Assembly (NCBI GenBank): GCA_965201115.1
Contig: OZ241745.1
Span: 992,001 to 1,056,000, forward strand
DNA length: 64,000 nucleotides
From: JANQOH01 sp965201115
GTDB lineage: Bacteria; Pseudomonadota; Alphaproteobacteria; UBA7887
Direction: 5' to 3'
The notes beneath the pieces are model-generated. The model was given only the letters and a program-made list of their open reading frames with translations. It was not told where the DNA came from and searched no databases. Below, piece by piece: positions 8,490 to 18,371 of this stretch (positions are counted from its first letter, which is position 1; each line of letters begins with the position of its first letter). The translations under genes and the position numbers were made by a program.

Positions 8490-10149
8490 CCCGCATTTCT
8501 CATACGGGTGGTTGTCGTGCGGTTTGTGCGTCGTTGGTTGTCGTGCGTGCGTGTTTTCGTGGTCGGGGGGCTTGGCGGGCATTTTCGGGGCGCGTTGGGG
8601 CGGTCCGCCGTTTGGCGGTGGGCCGCGTTCCGGGCTGTTCCTGCGTTGTTGAGGGGAAGGGCGAGAGTGGCCGCGTTACGCCGCGGCGGCGGATAATCGT
8701 TGGCAGGCGATACGGAACTCGCGCTGGAAGGGATGCGCGGCGTTCATGGCGATCTTGACGCGGCGCACGGTGACGCGGACCCAAGCGCCGATCTTGAGCA
8801 GTTTCAGGCGCAGGCTCCCGCATGTGGCGACCGCCAGTTCGGTGTAGTCGAGGCCGATGCGGCGCAGTGCGCACAGCAACACATAAGCCATGGACGCGAA
8901 CCACAGGCGCAGCTGGTTGGCCCGCATGGCCCGCGTCGACGTGCGGTCGGCGAACAAGTCGAGTTGGCACTCCTTGATCCGGTTCTCCATCTCGCCGCGT
9001 TGGCAGTAAAGCCGCTCGTAGAGATGCCGGGCGCGGACCCGATGGGTTGCAATCGAGGTGACGACGAAACGCGGGTTGGCCTTGCCGTGGGTCCACTCGG
9101 CCTTGGCGACGACGCGGCGCGCGCAGCTCCAGCTGTCGCGCGTCCTCCACATGAAGTCCTTGAAGCGGCGTTGCGGCTTGCCCGAACCCGCGCTGTGCGC
9201 TTGCGCCGCCGCCAGTTCGGTCTCGACTTCCGCCACCGGACGGGGGTTCCGCGCCAAGCCCAACAGGTAATCGACGCCGTTGGCCTCGCACCACGCCATC
9301 AGCGCCTCGCGGGCGAACCCCGAATCGGCGCGCACCATTATCCGCACGCGGGGCCAATGCCGCCGCAACCGCGACACAATCCGCTCAACAGTCTCCACGG
9401 CCCCGGCCGCCCCATCCTCATTCGCCGGGCGCAACCGCGCCGCCAAAAGATGACGACCGCAAGTCGCATAAAGCGGAAGATAGCAATAGCCGCCGTAGTA
9501 GCCGTGGAAAAAACGACCCTCCTGGCGACCGTGAAGCCGATCGTCCGTGGCGTCGAGATCGATAACCAAGCGAGCCGGGGGCCGCTTGTGCGCCTCCACA
9601 AACAGTGTCAGGAACAAATCCTCAATCGCCGAGCCGTCATGCGCGATCCGGCAATACCGCGACGGCCCCGCGCCCCCCAACTCAAGGCGGTTCAGCGTCG
9701 ATTTGCCCGCAAGCGGCGCACAGTCCGAACGACGCGACGCCAACTTCCCCGCCAACACGGCCATGACCGGATCGTGACGCAACGCATCGTGGTCGTTCAG
9801 GTCCTCATATCCCAATGCGATCCCGAACACGCGCTGCATGACCAGCGTCCGAACATCGTGCTCGACAAGATGACGCGCACGCCCATCGGTGAAACAGGCC
9901 GCAAACCGATCGACCAGACCCACCGCCGCATCCGCCCGGCCAGGCAACAATGCCCCCGCGTCCGACGTCACCGTCCCGCCGTCGAACGCCGCCACAACCG
10001 CGCGACCGTCGACCGGTTGAAAACCGCCCAGCGCCGTGCTACACTCCGTCTGCATCGGGGAACACCTCCGTGCCGCGATATGTGCATACTCAACAACACT
10101 ATATCGCACACAGAGCCCCGATGCCCCAAACCCGTATGAGAAATGCGGG
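8490..10149 (-). mobile_element. Complete IS1380-type insertion sequence
   Basis: A 1,660-bp element bounded by perfect 20-bp terminal inverted repeats at 8490-8509 and 10130-10149 (one end reads CCCGCATTTC then TCATACGGGT). Flanking bases are ctag on the left (8486-8489) and ctaa on the right (10150-10153), consistent with a 4-bp target duplication that has gained one change, or with imperfect duplication. It contains one intact transposase gene on the minus strand and about 165 bases of non-coding sequence at the low-coordinate end. Intact ends and frame suggest recent insertion. Confidence 0.92.
8676..10055 (-). CDS. IS1380-family transposase
   Basis: 459 residues from ATG 10055. The sequence shows the DDE layout of IS1380 enzymes: an N-terminal region with FDGGTVTSDAG, LVIDLDATDD with the first catalytic aspartate, then VRADSGFAREALM with the second, and a later E in QRGEMENRIKECQLDL. 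The Y-(2)-R-(3)-E-(6)-K-like region YCQRGEMENRIKE is typical of this group. No frameshift or internal stop is visible, so the element is probably still mobile. An in-frame upstream ATG at 10109 lies close to the terminal inverted repeat and is less likely. Confidence 0.93.
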   Translation of the reverse strand: MQTECSTALGGFQPVDGRAVVAAFDGGTVTSDAGALLPGRADAAVGLVDRFAACFTDGRARHLVEHDVRTLVMQRVFGIALGYEDLNDHDALRHDPVMAVLAGKLASRRSDCAPLAGKSTLNRLELGGAGPSRYCRIAHDGSAIEDLFLTLFVEAHKRPPARLVIDLDATDDRLHGRQEGRFFHGYYGGYCYLPLYATCGRHLLAARLRPANEDGAAGAVETVERIVSRLRRHWPRVRIMVRADSGFAREALMAWCEANGVDYLLGLARNPRPVAEVETELAAAQAHSAGSGKPQRRFKDFMWRTRDSWSCARRVVAKAEWTHGKANPRFVVTSIATHRVRARHLYERLYCQRGEMENRIKECQLDLFADRTSTRAMRANQLRLWFASMAYVLLCALRRIGLDYTELAVATCGSLRLKLLKIGAWVRVTVRRVKIAMNAAHPFQREFRIACQRLSAAAA

Positions 10150-10204
10150 CTAACGGTCGGTTATGGCGGGGGTAATGGCTGCCGGGCCGCTCGGGGGCGG
10201 GGGC

Positions 10205-10560
10205 TGTGGGCGCGCCTCCTCGCCTTCATCGCGGCGCGCGGGAACGTGCGGGCTGGAAGCCCGCGCACCCAGGCCCCGCCTTCGGCGGGGTAATCATTTC
10301 GCACTTCCCCGCCGACATCGCGGCTTGCGGGAACGTGCGGGCGAGACGCCCGCGCACCCAGGCCCCGCCTTCGGCGGGGTAAGCGTTTCGCGCTTCCCCG
10401 CCGACATCGCGGCGCGCGGGAATGTGCGGGCTGGAAGCCCGCGGTCCCAGGCCCCGCCTCCGGCGGGGTAATCAATTCGCGCTTCCCCGCCGACATCGCG
10501 GCTTGCGGGAACGTGCGGGCAGGATGCCCGCGGTCCCGGGCCCCGCCTTCGGCGGGGTAA
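10205..10560 (+). repeat. Four tandem copies of an 89-bp GC-rich repeat
   Basis: Four consecutive units end at 10293, 10382, 10471 and 10560, each 89 bp. Every unit contains a GGAACGTGCGGG-type core (starting at 10241, 10330, 10419, 10508) followed by two short palindromes, one of the form gcgggc-gaga-cgcccgc and one of the form ccccgcc-ttc-ggcgggg, and closes with taa. The first copy is the most diverged at its left end. There are no unique spacers, so this is not a CRISPR array. Related single copies occur elsewhere in the window. The region between the IS element and 10662 holds no other feature. Confidence 0.93.
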
Positions 10561-10662
10561 GGTGCGGGCGGGGGCGCGCGGACGCCCAGGCAGTCCGCGC
10601 CTTCGGCGCGGCGGCGGCGCGAGCGGTTCCGCGCGCGCCGGAATCGGACGGGAATTCGCCCC

Positions 10663-11103
10663 ATGGCTCTGCACTTGCTGAAAATGTGCGTCGGCGTGGA
10701 TTCCGTAGCGATGCTCCGCGAGCGGCAGGCGGCGCGGCTTGCGCGGCTGCGCGCGGCGGGCGAGTCGGCCGCGCTGCGGCATCTCACGCGCCACATGCCG
10801 CGGCGCGCCGATGAAATCGCCGGCGGCGGCTCGCTGTACTGGATTATCCGCGGCCATATCGCGGCGCGGCAGGAGATCGTGGCGCTTACGCGGCTGGCGC
10901 CGGGGGACGCGGGCGCGCCGAAGCACTGCGCCATCCTGCTCGCGCGGGAGGTTGTCGAGACCGAGCTCCGCCCGCGCCGCCCGATGCAGGGGTGGCGCTA
11001 TCTGGAGGCGCGCGACGCGCCTCCCGACCGCTTCGGCGCGCCGGGCGGCGACGCCATGCCGCCGGCGATGGCCGCCGAGCTGCGCGAACTCGGGTTGATA
11101 TGA
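10663..11103 (+). CDS. DUF1489 family protein
   Basis: 146 residues beginning MALHLLKMCVGVDSV, the characteristic N-terminus of DUF1489, a small cytoplasmic protein family found mainly in alphaproteobacteria. Further family features are HMPRRADEI, GSLYWIIRGHIAARQ and CAILLAREVVETE. No catalytic function is established for the family. The start ATG 10663 fits the conserved N-terminus. It lies directly after the tandem repeats and upstream of the GlcG/HbpS-like gene on the same strand. Confidence 0.85.
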   Translation: MALHLLKMCVGVDSVAMLRERQAARLARLRAAGESAALRHLTRHMPRRADEIAGGGSLYWIIRGHIAARQEIVALTRLAPGDAGAPKHCAILLAREVVETELRPRRPMQGWRYLEARDAPPDRFGAPGGDAMPPAMAAELRELGLI

Positions 11104-11192
11104 CGCCGGGCGCGGTTTGCCAGCGGCGGGGGCGGCGGTTAGCATTCGCGGCGGAGCGGGCCGTCCGGCCCGCCGCAAACGGGAGGATACAG

Positions 11193-11705
11193 ATGACTCG
11201 TATCGCGAAATTCGGCGCCGCCGCGCTCGGCGCCGCGTTCGGCCTTGCCGCCTACGGCGCGCAGGCCCAGGCGACCAAGACCGTGCTGACCCTTGAGATG
11301 GCGGCGGAGATCGTCGATGTCTGCGTGGAGATGGCGGCGGACAAGGGCTGGCGGCCGGTCAACGTCGCGGTGTTCGACGACGGCGGCAACCTCAAGGCGT
11401 TCGCGCGCATGGACGGCGCGTTCATGGGCAGCATCCAGATAGCGCAGATGAAGGGCCACACCTCGGCGATGTTCCCCTTCTCCACGCGGCTCGTGGCCGA
11501 GCTTTCCTACGGCAAGGACGGCGAGCCCGGGCGCGTTCCCGGCATTGCCGAGATTCCGGGGATCGCCGCGTTCGCCGGCGGCGTGCCGATCATGACCGCC
11601 GACGGCCAGCATATCGGCGGCGTGGGCGTGAGCGGCGCGACTTCGGACGAAGACGAGCAATGCGCGCAGGCGGGCATCGACGCCATCGCCGGCATGTCGA
11701 ACTGA
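11193..11705 (+). CDS. Exported GlcG/HbpS-like heme-degrading-fold protein
   Basis: 170 residues starting at ATG 11193 behind a good ribosome-binding site (GGGAGGA, 11181-11187). The first 27 residues form a signal peptide (LGAAFGLAAYGAQAQA). The mature part shows the GlcG/HbpS pattern: LTLEMAAEIVDVCVEMAADKGW, VAVFDDGGNLKAFARMDGA, a GGVPI loop and IGGVGVSGATSDEDEQCAQAG near the end. Family members bind heme or small ligands and occur as oligomers; the substrate here is unknown. Export to the periplasm is inferred from the signal peptide. Confidence 0.85.
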   Translation: MTRIAKFGAAALGAAFGLAAYGAQAQATKTVLTLEMAAEIVDVCVEMAADKGWRPVNVAVFDDGGNLKAFARMDGAFMGSIQIAQMKGHTSAMFPFSTRLVAELSYGKDGEPGRVPGIAEIPGIAAFAGGVPIMTADGQHIGGVGVSGATSDEDEQCAQAGIDAIAGMSN

Positions 11706-11731
11706 ACGTTCCGACGCACGGAGGCGCCGCA

Positions 11732-12541
11732 ATGACCGGCCCGCGCATTTTTTCCTACCTGCCGAATCCGCGTGTGTGGAAGGCGACCATCGCGGGCCGG
11801 CTGTGCGGCGTGGAAGTGGAATTGCGCGGCGGGAAGCCGGGCGAACTGGCGGACTGGCTGTGGGACTACGACGCCCGGCCCCTGACCGCGGCGGACCGCG
11901 CCGGCGGCGCGGCGGCGGTGGCGGCGCGCGCGGGGTTCAAGGGCCGCCTGTTCAAGACCGGGGCGTTTCTCGCCGCGCATCCGTTCGGCACGGTTCCGGC
12001 GGCGTTCGGGCCGGGCGGCCGCGTCGGCGTTTTCGAATCCAACAGCATCATGCGCGCGGTGGCGCGGCTCGGCGCGGCGGATACGGGCCTGTACGGCGAT
12101 GACGCCTGGACGGCGTCGCGCATCGACGGCTTCCTGGACGCAAGCCTCGTGTTTGCGCGCGATTCGCAAATCTACCTGTTGTCGTTTCGCGACGGCGGGC
12201 CGGAGGCGGCGGTCCACGCCGCCGCCCGCCGCGCCTTCGAGACGTGGATGACGGGGATCGAGCGCGCCCTGGGCGCCGCGGGGGGCCATGTGGCGGGGCC
12301 GGCGCTGACGCTGGCCGACATATGCTTCGTTTGCGAATACGCGTTGTTCTCACGCGAGGGCGCGCATGGCGGCGCGCTCGCGCGCCGGGGGCTGGAGCCG
12401 ATCCTGGCGGGCGCGGCGGCGGCGTATCCGCGCGCGGCGGCGCATTACGAAACGCTGTGCGCGCATACAGCTTTCGCGCCCGATATCGGGCCGTGGCGGG
12501 CGCGGCTGGAGCGCGAGATCGCGCGGGAGCGCGCCGCCTGA
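11732..12541 (+). CDS. Glutathione S-transferase-like protein
   Basis: 269 residues from ATG 11732, with GCACGGAGG-type ribosome-binding sequence just upstream. The N-terminal part (PRIFSYLPNPRVWKATIA) looks like the thioredoxin-like domain, and FGTVPAAF with FESNSIMRAVARLG corresponds to the cis-proline and the glutathione gamma-glutamyl-binding ES motif. The C-terminal all-helical domain contains LTLADICFVCEYAL, the N-capping-box-like aspartate region of GST folds. It is reminiscent of elongation-factor-1-gamma-type bacterial GSTs. A conjugating function is presumed, and the substrate is unknown. Confidence 0.8.
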   Translation: MTGPRIFSYLPNPRVWKATIAGRLCGVEVELRGGKPGELADWLWDYDARPLTAADRAGGAAAVAARAGFKGRLFKTGAFLAAHPFGTVPAAFGPGGRVGVFESNSIMRAVARLGAADTGLYGDDAWTASRIDGFLDASLVFARDSQIYLLSFRDGGPEAAVHAAARRAFETWMTGIERALGAAGGHVAGPALTLADICFVCEYALFSREGAHGGALARRGLEPILAGAAAAYPRAAAHYETLCAHTAFAPDIGPWRARLEREIARERAA

Positions 12542-12556
12542 GCGCGGCGGCGCGCG

Positions 12557-13609
<1,053 letters not shown>

Positions 13610-13741
13610 GCCGGTCTCCATCGGGCCGGCTCCGGAAGAGGGGGCGGGGCCGGCCCCGTCAAGCAACGGATACGAATTGCATATGGCGGCCGGCGCCGCG
13701 CGCGGCAAGGGGTCTCGCCGAAATGCGAGCGGGCGCGCCGG

Positions 13742-14500
13742 TCAGGATGCGAGCGGGCGGAGCCGCTCGGTCAGTTCCGCGACCGCGGCGCTGAGGCGCA
13801 TGAGGTCGTCGGGCGCGCTGAGGCGGTGGTCGCCGTCCTTGACAAGCGTGAGGGTTGCGTCGGAGCCCTCGAGCCGCTCGAGTATCCGCATCGAGGTTTG
13901 CCACGGCACGGATTCGTCCTTCAGGCCGTGAAACAGGCGCACGGGGCAGTGTAGGCGAATCGGCGCGTCGAGCAGGCAGCGCGCGTTGCCGTCGTCGATG
14001 AGCGCCCGGGTTATGACATAAGGCCGCGGGTCGTAGGGCGAGGCGAGCGCGACGCGCCCGTCGCGGTCGAGCGCCGCGCGCTGTTCGGCGTCGAACCCGC
14101 TCTCGATCATGCGGCGGGTGAAGTCCGGCGCGGCGGCGACGCCGATCACGGCGCCGACGCGGCCGGGCCGCGCCAGCGCCGCGAGCAGCGCGATCCAGCC
14201 CCCCATGCTGGAGCCGATCAGGATTACCGGGCCGGGGATGACGCGGTCGAGCACGGCGAGCGCGTCTTCGGTCCACATGCCGATGGTTCCGTCCTCGAAC
14301 GCGCCCGACGATTCGCCGTGGCCGCGATAGTCGAAGCGCACATAGGACTGCTGGCGCGCGCGGCAGAACATCTCGATCGCCGCCGCCTTGGTTCCGGTCA
14401 TGTCGGACATGAGGCCGCCGCAGAATACGACCGCGGGCGCGCCTATGCCGGTTTGGCGGAAGGCGATTTCTCCGCCTCCCTCGAGAACGATTCGGGTCAT
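13742..14500 (-). CDS. Alpha/beta hydrolase (ABHD10-like serine esterase)
   Basis: 252 residues. The catalytic triad can be read: nucleophile in GSSMGG, acid in HGLKDESVP and histidine in DGDHRLS. The strand FDYRGHGESSG before the nucleophile is the usual HG-x oxyanion neighbourhood, and the sequence around FEDGTIGMWTEDALAVLD recalls ABHD10-type thioesterases/esterases. It is presumably cytoplasmic, as no signal peptide is seen. Its ATG overlaps the stop of the ABC permease gene (ATGA), making a three-gene operon with the ABC transporter. Confidence 0.88.
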   Translation of the reverse strand: MTRIVLEGGGEIAFRQTGIGAPAVVFCGGLMSDMTGTKAAAIEMFCRARQQSYVRFDYRGHGESSGAFEDGTIGMWTEDALAVLDRVIPGPVILIGSSMGGWIALLAALARPGRVGAVIGVAAAPDFTRRMIESGFDAEQRAALDRDGRVALASPYDPRPYVITRALIDDGNARCLLDAPIRLHCPVRLFHGLKDESVPWQTSMRILERLEGSDATLTLVKDGDHRLSAPDDLMRLSAAVAELTERLRPLAS

Positions 14501-17007
14501 GGGGTCCTCAACACGGTTGCGGGTTTGCGCCCGGCGGCGCGCCATGTTCCGGCGAGCCCGAGGGCGGCTACGAGCGCCGCGGCGGCCAGCGCCGAAGCGG
14601 CGGCGCGCGCGGCGGGAAATGTCCATTCGATCTCCAGCAGGCCGGACACGAACCCCCAGGCCGCGGCGCCGCCGATCGCCACGGCGGCGACGGCGGCGGT
14701 CGCGCCGAGCAGCGCGAATTCCAGCAGCTGCCCCGCGAGCACCCGCGCCCGCGTGGCGCCGAGAACCTTCAGTATGGCGGCGTCGCGAATGCGCGCGCGC
14801 CGCTCCGCCGCCACCGCCGCGGCCAGGACGAGAACGCCGGCGGCAAGCGCGAACGCCGCGGCGGCGGCGACGGCCGCCGCCGCGGCGCGCACCGTCCGGC
14901 GCGCGGTTTCGAGCAGCGCGCGCACGGGAATCGCCGAGACGTTCGCGAACTCGCCGGCCAGCGCGCGGATCAGCGGCCCTTCGGCGGCTTCGCTGGCGGC
15001 GACCGTTCCGACCAGCGCGTAAGGCGCGCCGGCGAACGCGCCGGGCGCGAAGACGGCCACGAAGTTGAGCGCCACGGCGTCCCACGAAACGCGCCGGAGA
15101 TTGGCGATTTCCGCCTCGACGACGCGGCCGAGAACATTGAACGCAACGCGGCTGCCGACGCCGAGGCCGGCGGACAGGGCGGTCTCCTCGTCGAACGAAA
15201 CCAGCGGCGGGCCGCCGTAATCCGCCGGCCACCACGCGCCGGCGACCACGTCGCCGCGCGGCGGCGGCGCGGCGGCGAAACTCAGCCCGATATCGCTACG
15301 GGCAAGCCATCGCGCGCCTTCGGGCAGGTCGTCCTCGCCGACGGGGGCGCCGTCGATGGCGGTCAGGCGCCCGCGCAGCATGGGCGCGCGTTCGAGCGGC
15401 CCGGTTTCCGGCAGGGCTTCCACAAGCGCCGCCAGCGGCGCTTCCTGATCGCGCTGTATGTCGATCAGAAAGAAGGCCGGCGCGCCGCCCGCCAGGCGCT
15501 CATCGACCATGCGGCGCACATTGCTCTCCACGAGCGCGATGGCGACCAGCGCGGAAAACCCGATTCCCAGCGCGAGCACCGCGCCCGGCGCGGTCGTACC
15601 CGGACGGCCCAGATTCGCCAGCGCGAGGCGAAGCATGCCGCCGCTGCGGCGGGCGGCGCGGCGCGCCGCGCGCGCCGCCGCGCGGCCGGCCAGCGCCAGA
15701 ACCGCGGCCGCGGCCGCCGCGCCGCCGACGAACCAGCCCGCCGCCGCGGCATCGCCCGCGGCGGCGAAAGCCATTGCGCCCGCGGCGGCCGCCAGCGCCG
15801 CCGCCGCGGCCCGGAAACGCCGCGGCGGCGCGCCCTCCGGCGGCGCGACCGCGTGGCGAAACAGCCCCCCGGCGCGAACCTGCCCGGCCCGCGCCAGCGG
15901 CAGCAGGGCGAACAGCGCCGCGGTCAGAACGCCGTACAGCGCGGCGAACGCCAGCGGCGCCGGATAGATCGCGGCGCGCGCGCCGATCCCGAACCGCCCG
16001 GCAAGCCATGCTTCGAGCGCCCACGGCGCCAGCGCGCCGATCGCCGCGCCGGCGGCGACCCCGGCCAGCGCGAGCGCCATGACCTGGAGCGCCGCCACGC
16101 GGAACACGGTCGCCGGAGTCGCGCCGAGGCATTTCAGCGTTGCGAGCGTGGTCAGGCGGCTGGTTACATGCGCCCGCGCCGCCTCCGCCACGCCGACGCC
16201 GCCGACGAGAAGCGCGGCGAGGCCGATCAGCGTCAGATAGCGCCCGAGCCGCTCGACGACGCGGCGCGCGCCCGATTGCGCCTGGCCCGGCGTGCGCGTC
16301 CGCCAGTCGGCGCCGGGAAAGGCGGCCCGGAACTCCGCCGCGAAATCGCGCGCCGATACGTCCGGCGGCAGTTTCAGCTTGCGGACATGCCGGACCAGCG
16401 CGCCGGGCCGCAACAGGCCGGTCGCCGGCAGGGCCTCGAGCGCGATCGCGAGCCTCGGGCCGAGGGCGAACGCCGACGCCGCGCGGTCGGGCTCGCGCAC
16501 GATGGCCGCGCGCACCTCGAAACGCGCGCCGCCGACCGAGACGGCGTCGCCGACAGCGATTCCGAGCCGGTCGAGAAGCGCTCGGTCGGCGATGGCCCCG
16601 CCATCCGCCAGCGCCGCGGCCATGGGTTGCGGGGGCGCCAGCTCGACCGCGCCGAACAGCGGCCACGCGGCGTCCACGGCCTTGAGCTCGGCCAGCGCGC
16701 GCGTTTCGCCGGCCGCGGCCATTGCGCGCATTTCCACGCTGTCGCCGGCGGCGGCCGCGCGCGATTCGGTCCACGCCAGCGCTTCGGGCGGGAGGGGTTC
16801 GTAGGCGCGGCGGATCGCGATATCGCCGCCGAGCAGGGTCCGGGCGTCGGCGGCGAGGCCGGCGCGCACCGACGCCGTCAGCGCGCCGACGCCGGCGACC
16901 GCGGCGACGCCGAGCGCGAGGCAGCCCACGAGCACGGCGAGACCGGCCGCGCCGCCGCGCAAGTCGCGCCGCGCAAGGCGGCAGACGAGCGCGAGCTCGC
17001 TCAGCAT
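14497..17007 (-). CDS. FtsX/MacB-type ABC transporter permease (YbbP-like)
   Basis: 836 residues with an N-terminal transmembrane helix, a large extracytoplasmic domain, clusters of hydrophobic helices in the middle (LIGLAALLVGGVGVAEAARAH; MALALAGVAAGAAIGAL) and a second FtsX domain at the C-terminus. The motif LATLKCLGAT and its C-terminal counterpart AILKVLGAT are the FtsX-domain signature repeated twice, as in YbbP-like permeases with two FtsX units. It partners with the ATPase upstream, whose gene overlaps by 7 bases. Together they likely extract or export lipophilic substrates at the inner membrane. ATG 17007 fits the membrane-anchored N-terminus. Confidence 0.9.
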   Translation of the reverse strand: MLSELALVCRLARRDLRGGAAGLAVLVGCLALGVAAVAGVGALTASVRAGLAADARTLLGGDIAIRRAYEPLPPEALAWTESRAAAAGDSVEMRAMAAAGETRALAELKAVDAAWPLFGAVELAPPQPMAAALADGGAIADRALLDRLGIAVGDAVSVGGARFEVRAAIVREPDRAASAFALGPRLAIALEALPATGLLRPGALVRHVRKLKLPPDVSARDFAAEFRAAFPGADWRTRTPGQAQSGARRVVERLGRYLTLIGLAALLVGGVGVAEAARAHVTSRLTTLATLKCLGATPATVFRVAALQVMALALAGVAAGAAIGALAPWALEAWLAGRFGIGARAAIYPAPLAFAALYGVLTAALFALLPLARAGQVRAGGLFRHAVAPPEGAPPRRFRAAAAALAAAAGAMAFAAAGDAAAAGWFVGGAAAAAAVLALAGRAAARAARRAARRSGGMLRLALANLGRPGTTAPGAVLALGIGFSALVAIALVESNVRRMVDERLAGGAPAFFLIDIQRDQEAPLAALVEALPETGPLERAPMLRGRLTAIDGAPVGEDDLPEGARWLARSDIGLSFAAAPPPRGDVVAGAWWPADYGGPPLVSFDEETALSAGLGVGSRVAFNVLGRVVEAEIANLRRVSWDAVALNFVAVFAPGAFAGAPYALVGTVAASEAAEGPLIRALAGEFANVSAIPVRALLETARRTVRAAAAAVAAAAAFALAAGVLVLAAAVAAERRARIRDAAILKVLGATRARVLAGQLLEFALLGATAAVAAVAIGGAAAWGFVSGLLEIEWTFPAARAAASALAAAALVAALGLAGTWRAAGRKPATVLRTP

Positions 17008-17690
17008 CCGGCGCCGTTCGCGTTCGCGGCGCCGTCTTCGATGCGGCCGTCGATCATGCGCGCCACGCGGCCGCAACGCGCCGCGAGCGCCGGGTCGTGG
17101 GTAATCAGAACCAGTGTCGCGGCGGTTTCGGCGCGCGCCGCGAACAGGAGGTCGATGGCCCGGCCTCCCGCCGCGCGATCGAGATTGCCCGTCGGCTCGT
17201 CGGCGAGGAGTATGCGCGGGCGCGCGGCCACGGCGCGGGCGATGGCGGCGCGTTGCTGCTCGCCGCCCGACAACTGGGCGGGATAGTGGTTCAGGCGGCC
17301 GCCCAGGCCGACCGCGCCGAGCGTTTCCGATGCGCGCTCGCGCGCGTCGGCGCGGCCGCCGAGCTCCAGCGGGACGGCGACGTTTTCCACCGCCGTCATG
17401 GTGGGGATAAGGTGGAAGGCTTGGAAGACGATGCCCATATGCGCGCGGCGGAAGCGCGCCAGCGCGTCCTCGCCCATCGCGGCGACATCGGCGCCGGCGA
17501 CGCGCACGCGCCCGGAAGTGGGGCGCTCCAGCCCGGCGATCGCCGCGAGCAGGGTCGATTTCCCGGAGCCGGAAGGGCCGACCACGCCGACCGTTTCGCC
17601 CTCCGCGACGCGCAGGGTCGCGCCCCGCAGGATCGGAACCGGGCCGGCGGCGCCGGCCAGCGTGAGGCATACGTCTTCAAGATCGATCAT
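17001..17690 (-). CDS. ybbA: ABC transporter ATPase of the LolD/YbbA type
   Basis: 229 residues: Walker A GPSGSGKST, Q-loop FQAFHLIPTMTAVENV, signature LSGGEQQR, Walker B ILLADEPTGNLD and H-loop ITHDPALA. The arrangement FQ-x-FHLIPTMTA is typical of LolD/MacB/YbbA ATPases. It overlaps the permease gene downstream and is divergent from the tesA-like gene, the same organisation as ybbA-ybbP/tesA in other proteobacteria, which supports the symbol. ATG 17690 was selected; the frame upstream of it runs into the divergent promoter region. Confidence 0.92.
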   Translation of the reverse strand: MIDLEDVCLTLAGAAGPVPILRGATLRVAEGETVGVVGPSGSGKSTLLAAIAGLERPTSGRVRVAGADVAAMGEDALARFRRAHMGIVFQAFHLIPTMTAVENVAVPLELGGRADARERASETLGAVGLGGRLNHYPAQLSGGEQQRAAIARAVAARPRILLADEPTGNLDRAAGGRAIDLLFAARAETAATLVLITHDPALAARCGRVARMIDGRIEDGAANANGAGC

Positions 17691-17710
17691 CGGCGACCGG
17701 GGAGGGGCGC

Positions 17711-18361
17711 GTGAAGGGACCGTTCTCATATGGCATGCGGCGCGCCGCATTCAACGCGGCGGTTCTGGCGTCTTTCGCCGCATCGTTCGCCGCGGCGGCC
17801 GATTCGCCGGCGCGCATCGCGATTCTCGGCGACAGCCTGACCGCGGGCTACGGCCTGCCGGCGGCGGAGGCGTTCCCCGCGCGGCTGGAGACCGAGCTGC
17901 GCGGGCGCGGGCTCGCGGTGGAGATCCTGAACGCCGGCGTTTCGGGCGACACCACGGCCGGCGGGCTGGCGCGGCTCGACTGGGCGCTGGCCGACGCGCC
18001 CGACGCGCTCATAGTCGCCCTCGGCGGCAACGACGCCCTGCGCGGCCTCGACCCGGCGGCGATGGAGGCGAATTTGACCGCCATCGTCGAACGCGCGCAG
18101 GCCGCGGGGGCGAAGGTCATGCTGGCCGGGATGCGGGCGCCGCCCAATTTGGGCCGCGATTACGAGAAGGCGTTCAACGCCGTCTTCCCGCGCGTCGCCG
18201 CCCGCCGCGGCGCCGCGCTCTATCCCTTTCTGCTCGACGGCGTGGCGGCCGATCCCGCGCTCAACCAGCCCGACGGAATTCATCCTTCGGCCGCGGGCGC
18301 GGCCGTCATGGCGCGGCGCATGGCCCCGGCGGTCGAGGAGTGGCTGGACTCGGTTCCGTGA
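17711..18361 (+). CDS. tesA: Periplasmic arylesterase/multifunctional lysophospholipase (TesA-like, GDSL/SGNH)
   Basis: 216 residues with an N-terminal signal peptide (ASFAASFAAAADSPA). SGNH blocks: GDSLTAGYGL with the catalytic serine, GVSGDTT with the oxyanion glycine, GGNDALRG with the asparagine, and DGIHPS with the catalytic Asp and His. It should hydrolyse acyl esters or thioesters in the periplasm. The start is GTG 17711 behind GGAGGGG; ATG 17735 would also keep the signal peptide. Only 20 bases separate it from the divergent ATPase gene. Confidence 0.92.
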   Translation: MKGPFSYGMRRAAFNAAVLASFAASFAAAADSPARIAILGDSLTAGYGLPAAEAFPARLETELRGRGLAVEILNAGVSGDTTAGGLARLDWALADAPDALIVALGGNDALRGLDPAAMEANLTAIVERAQAAGAKVMLAGMRAPPNLGRDYEKAFNAVFPRVAARRGAALYPFLLDGVAADPALNQPDGIHPSAAGAAVMARRMAPAVEEWLDSVP

Positions 18362-18371
18362 GCGGCGCGCG

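Noticed and set aside
8700..10139. A plus-strand frame of 479 codons inside the IS element
   Set aside because: Antisense to the intact transposase and has no family features.
10205..10560. Possible CRISPR array
   Set aside because: The 89-bp units are directly adjacent and almost identical over their whole length, with no unique spacers.
16140..16685. Arg-rich plus-strand frames over the ABC permease
   Set aside because: Shadow of the FtsX-type permease on the other strand.
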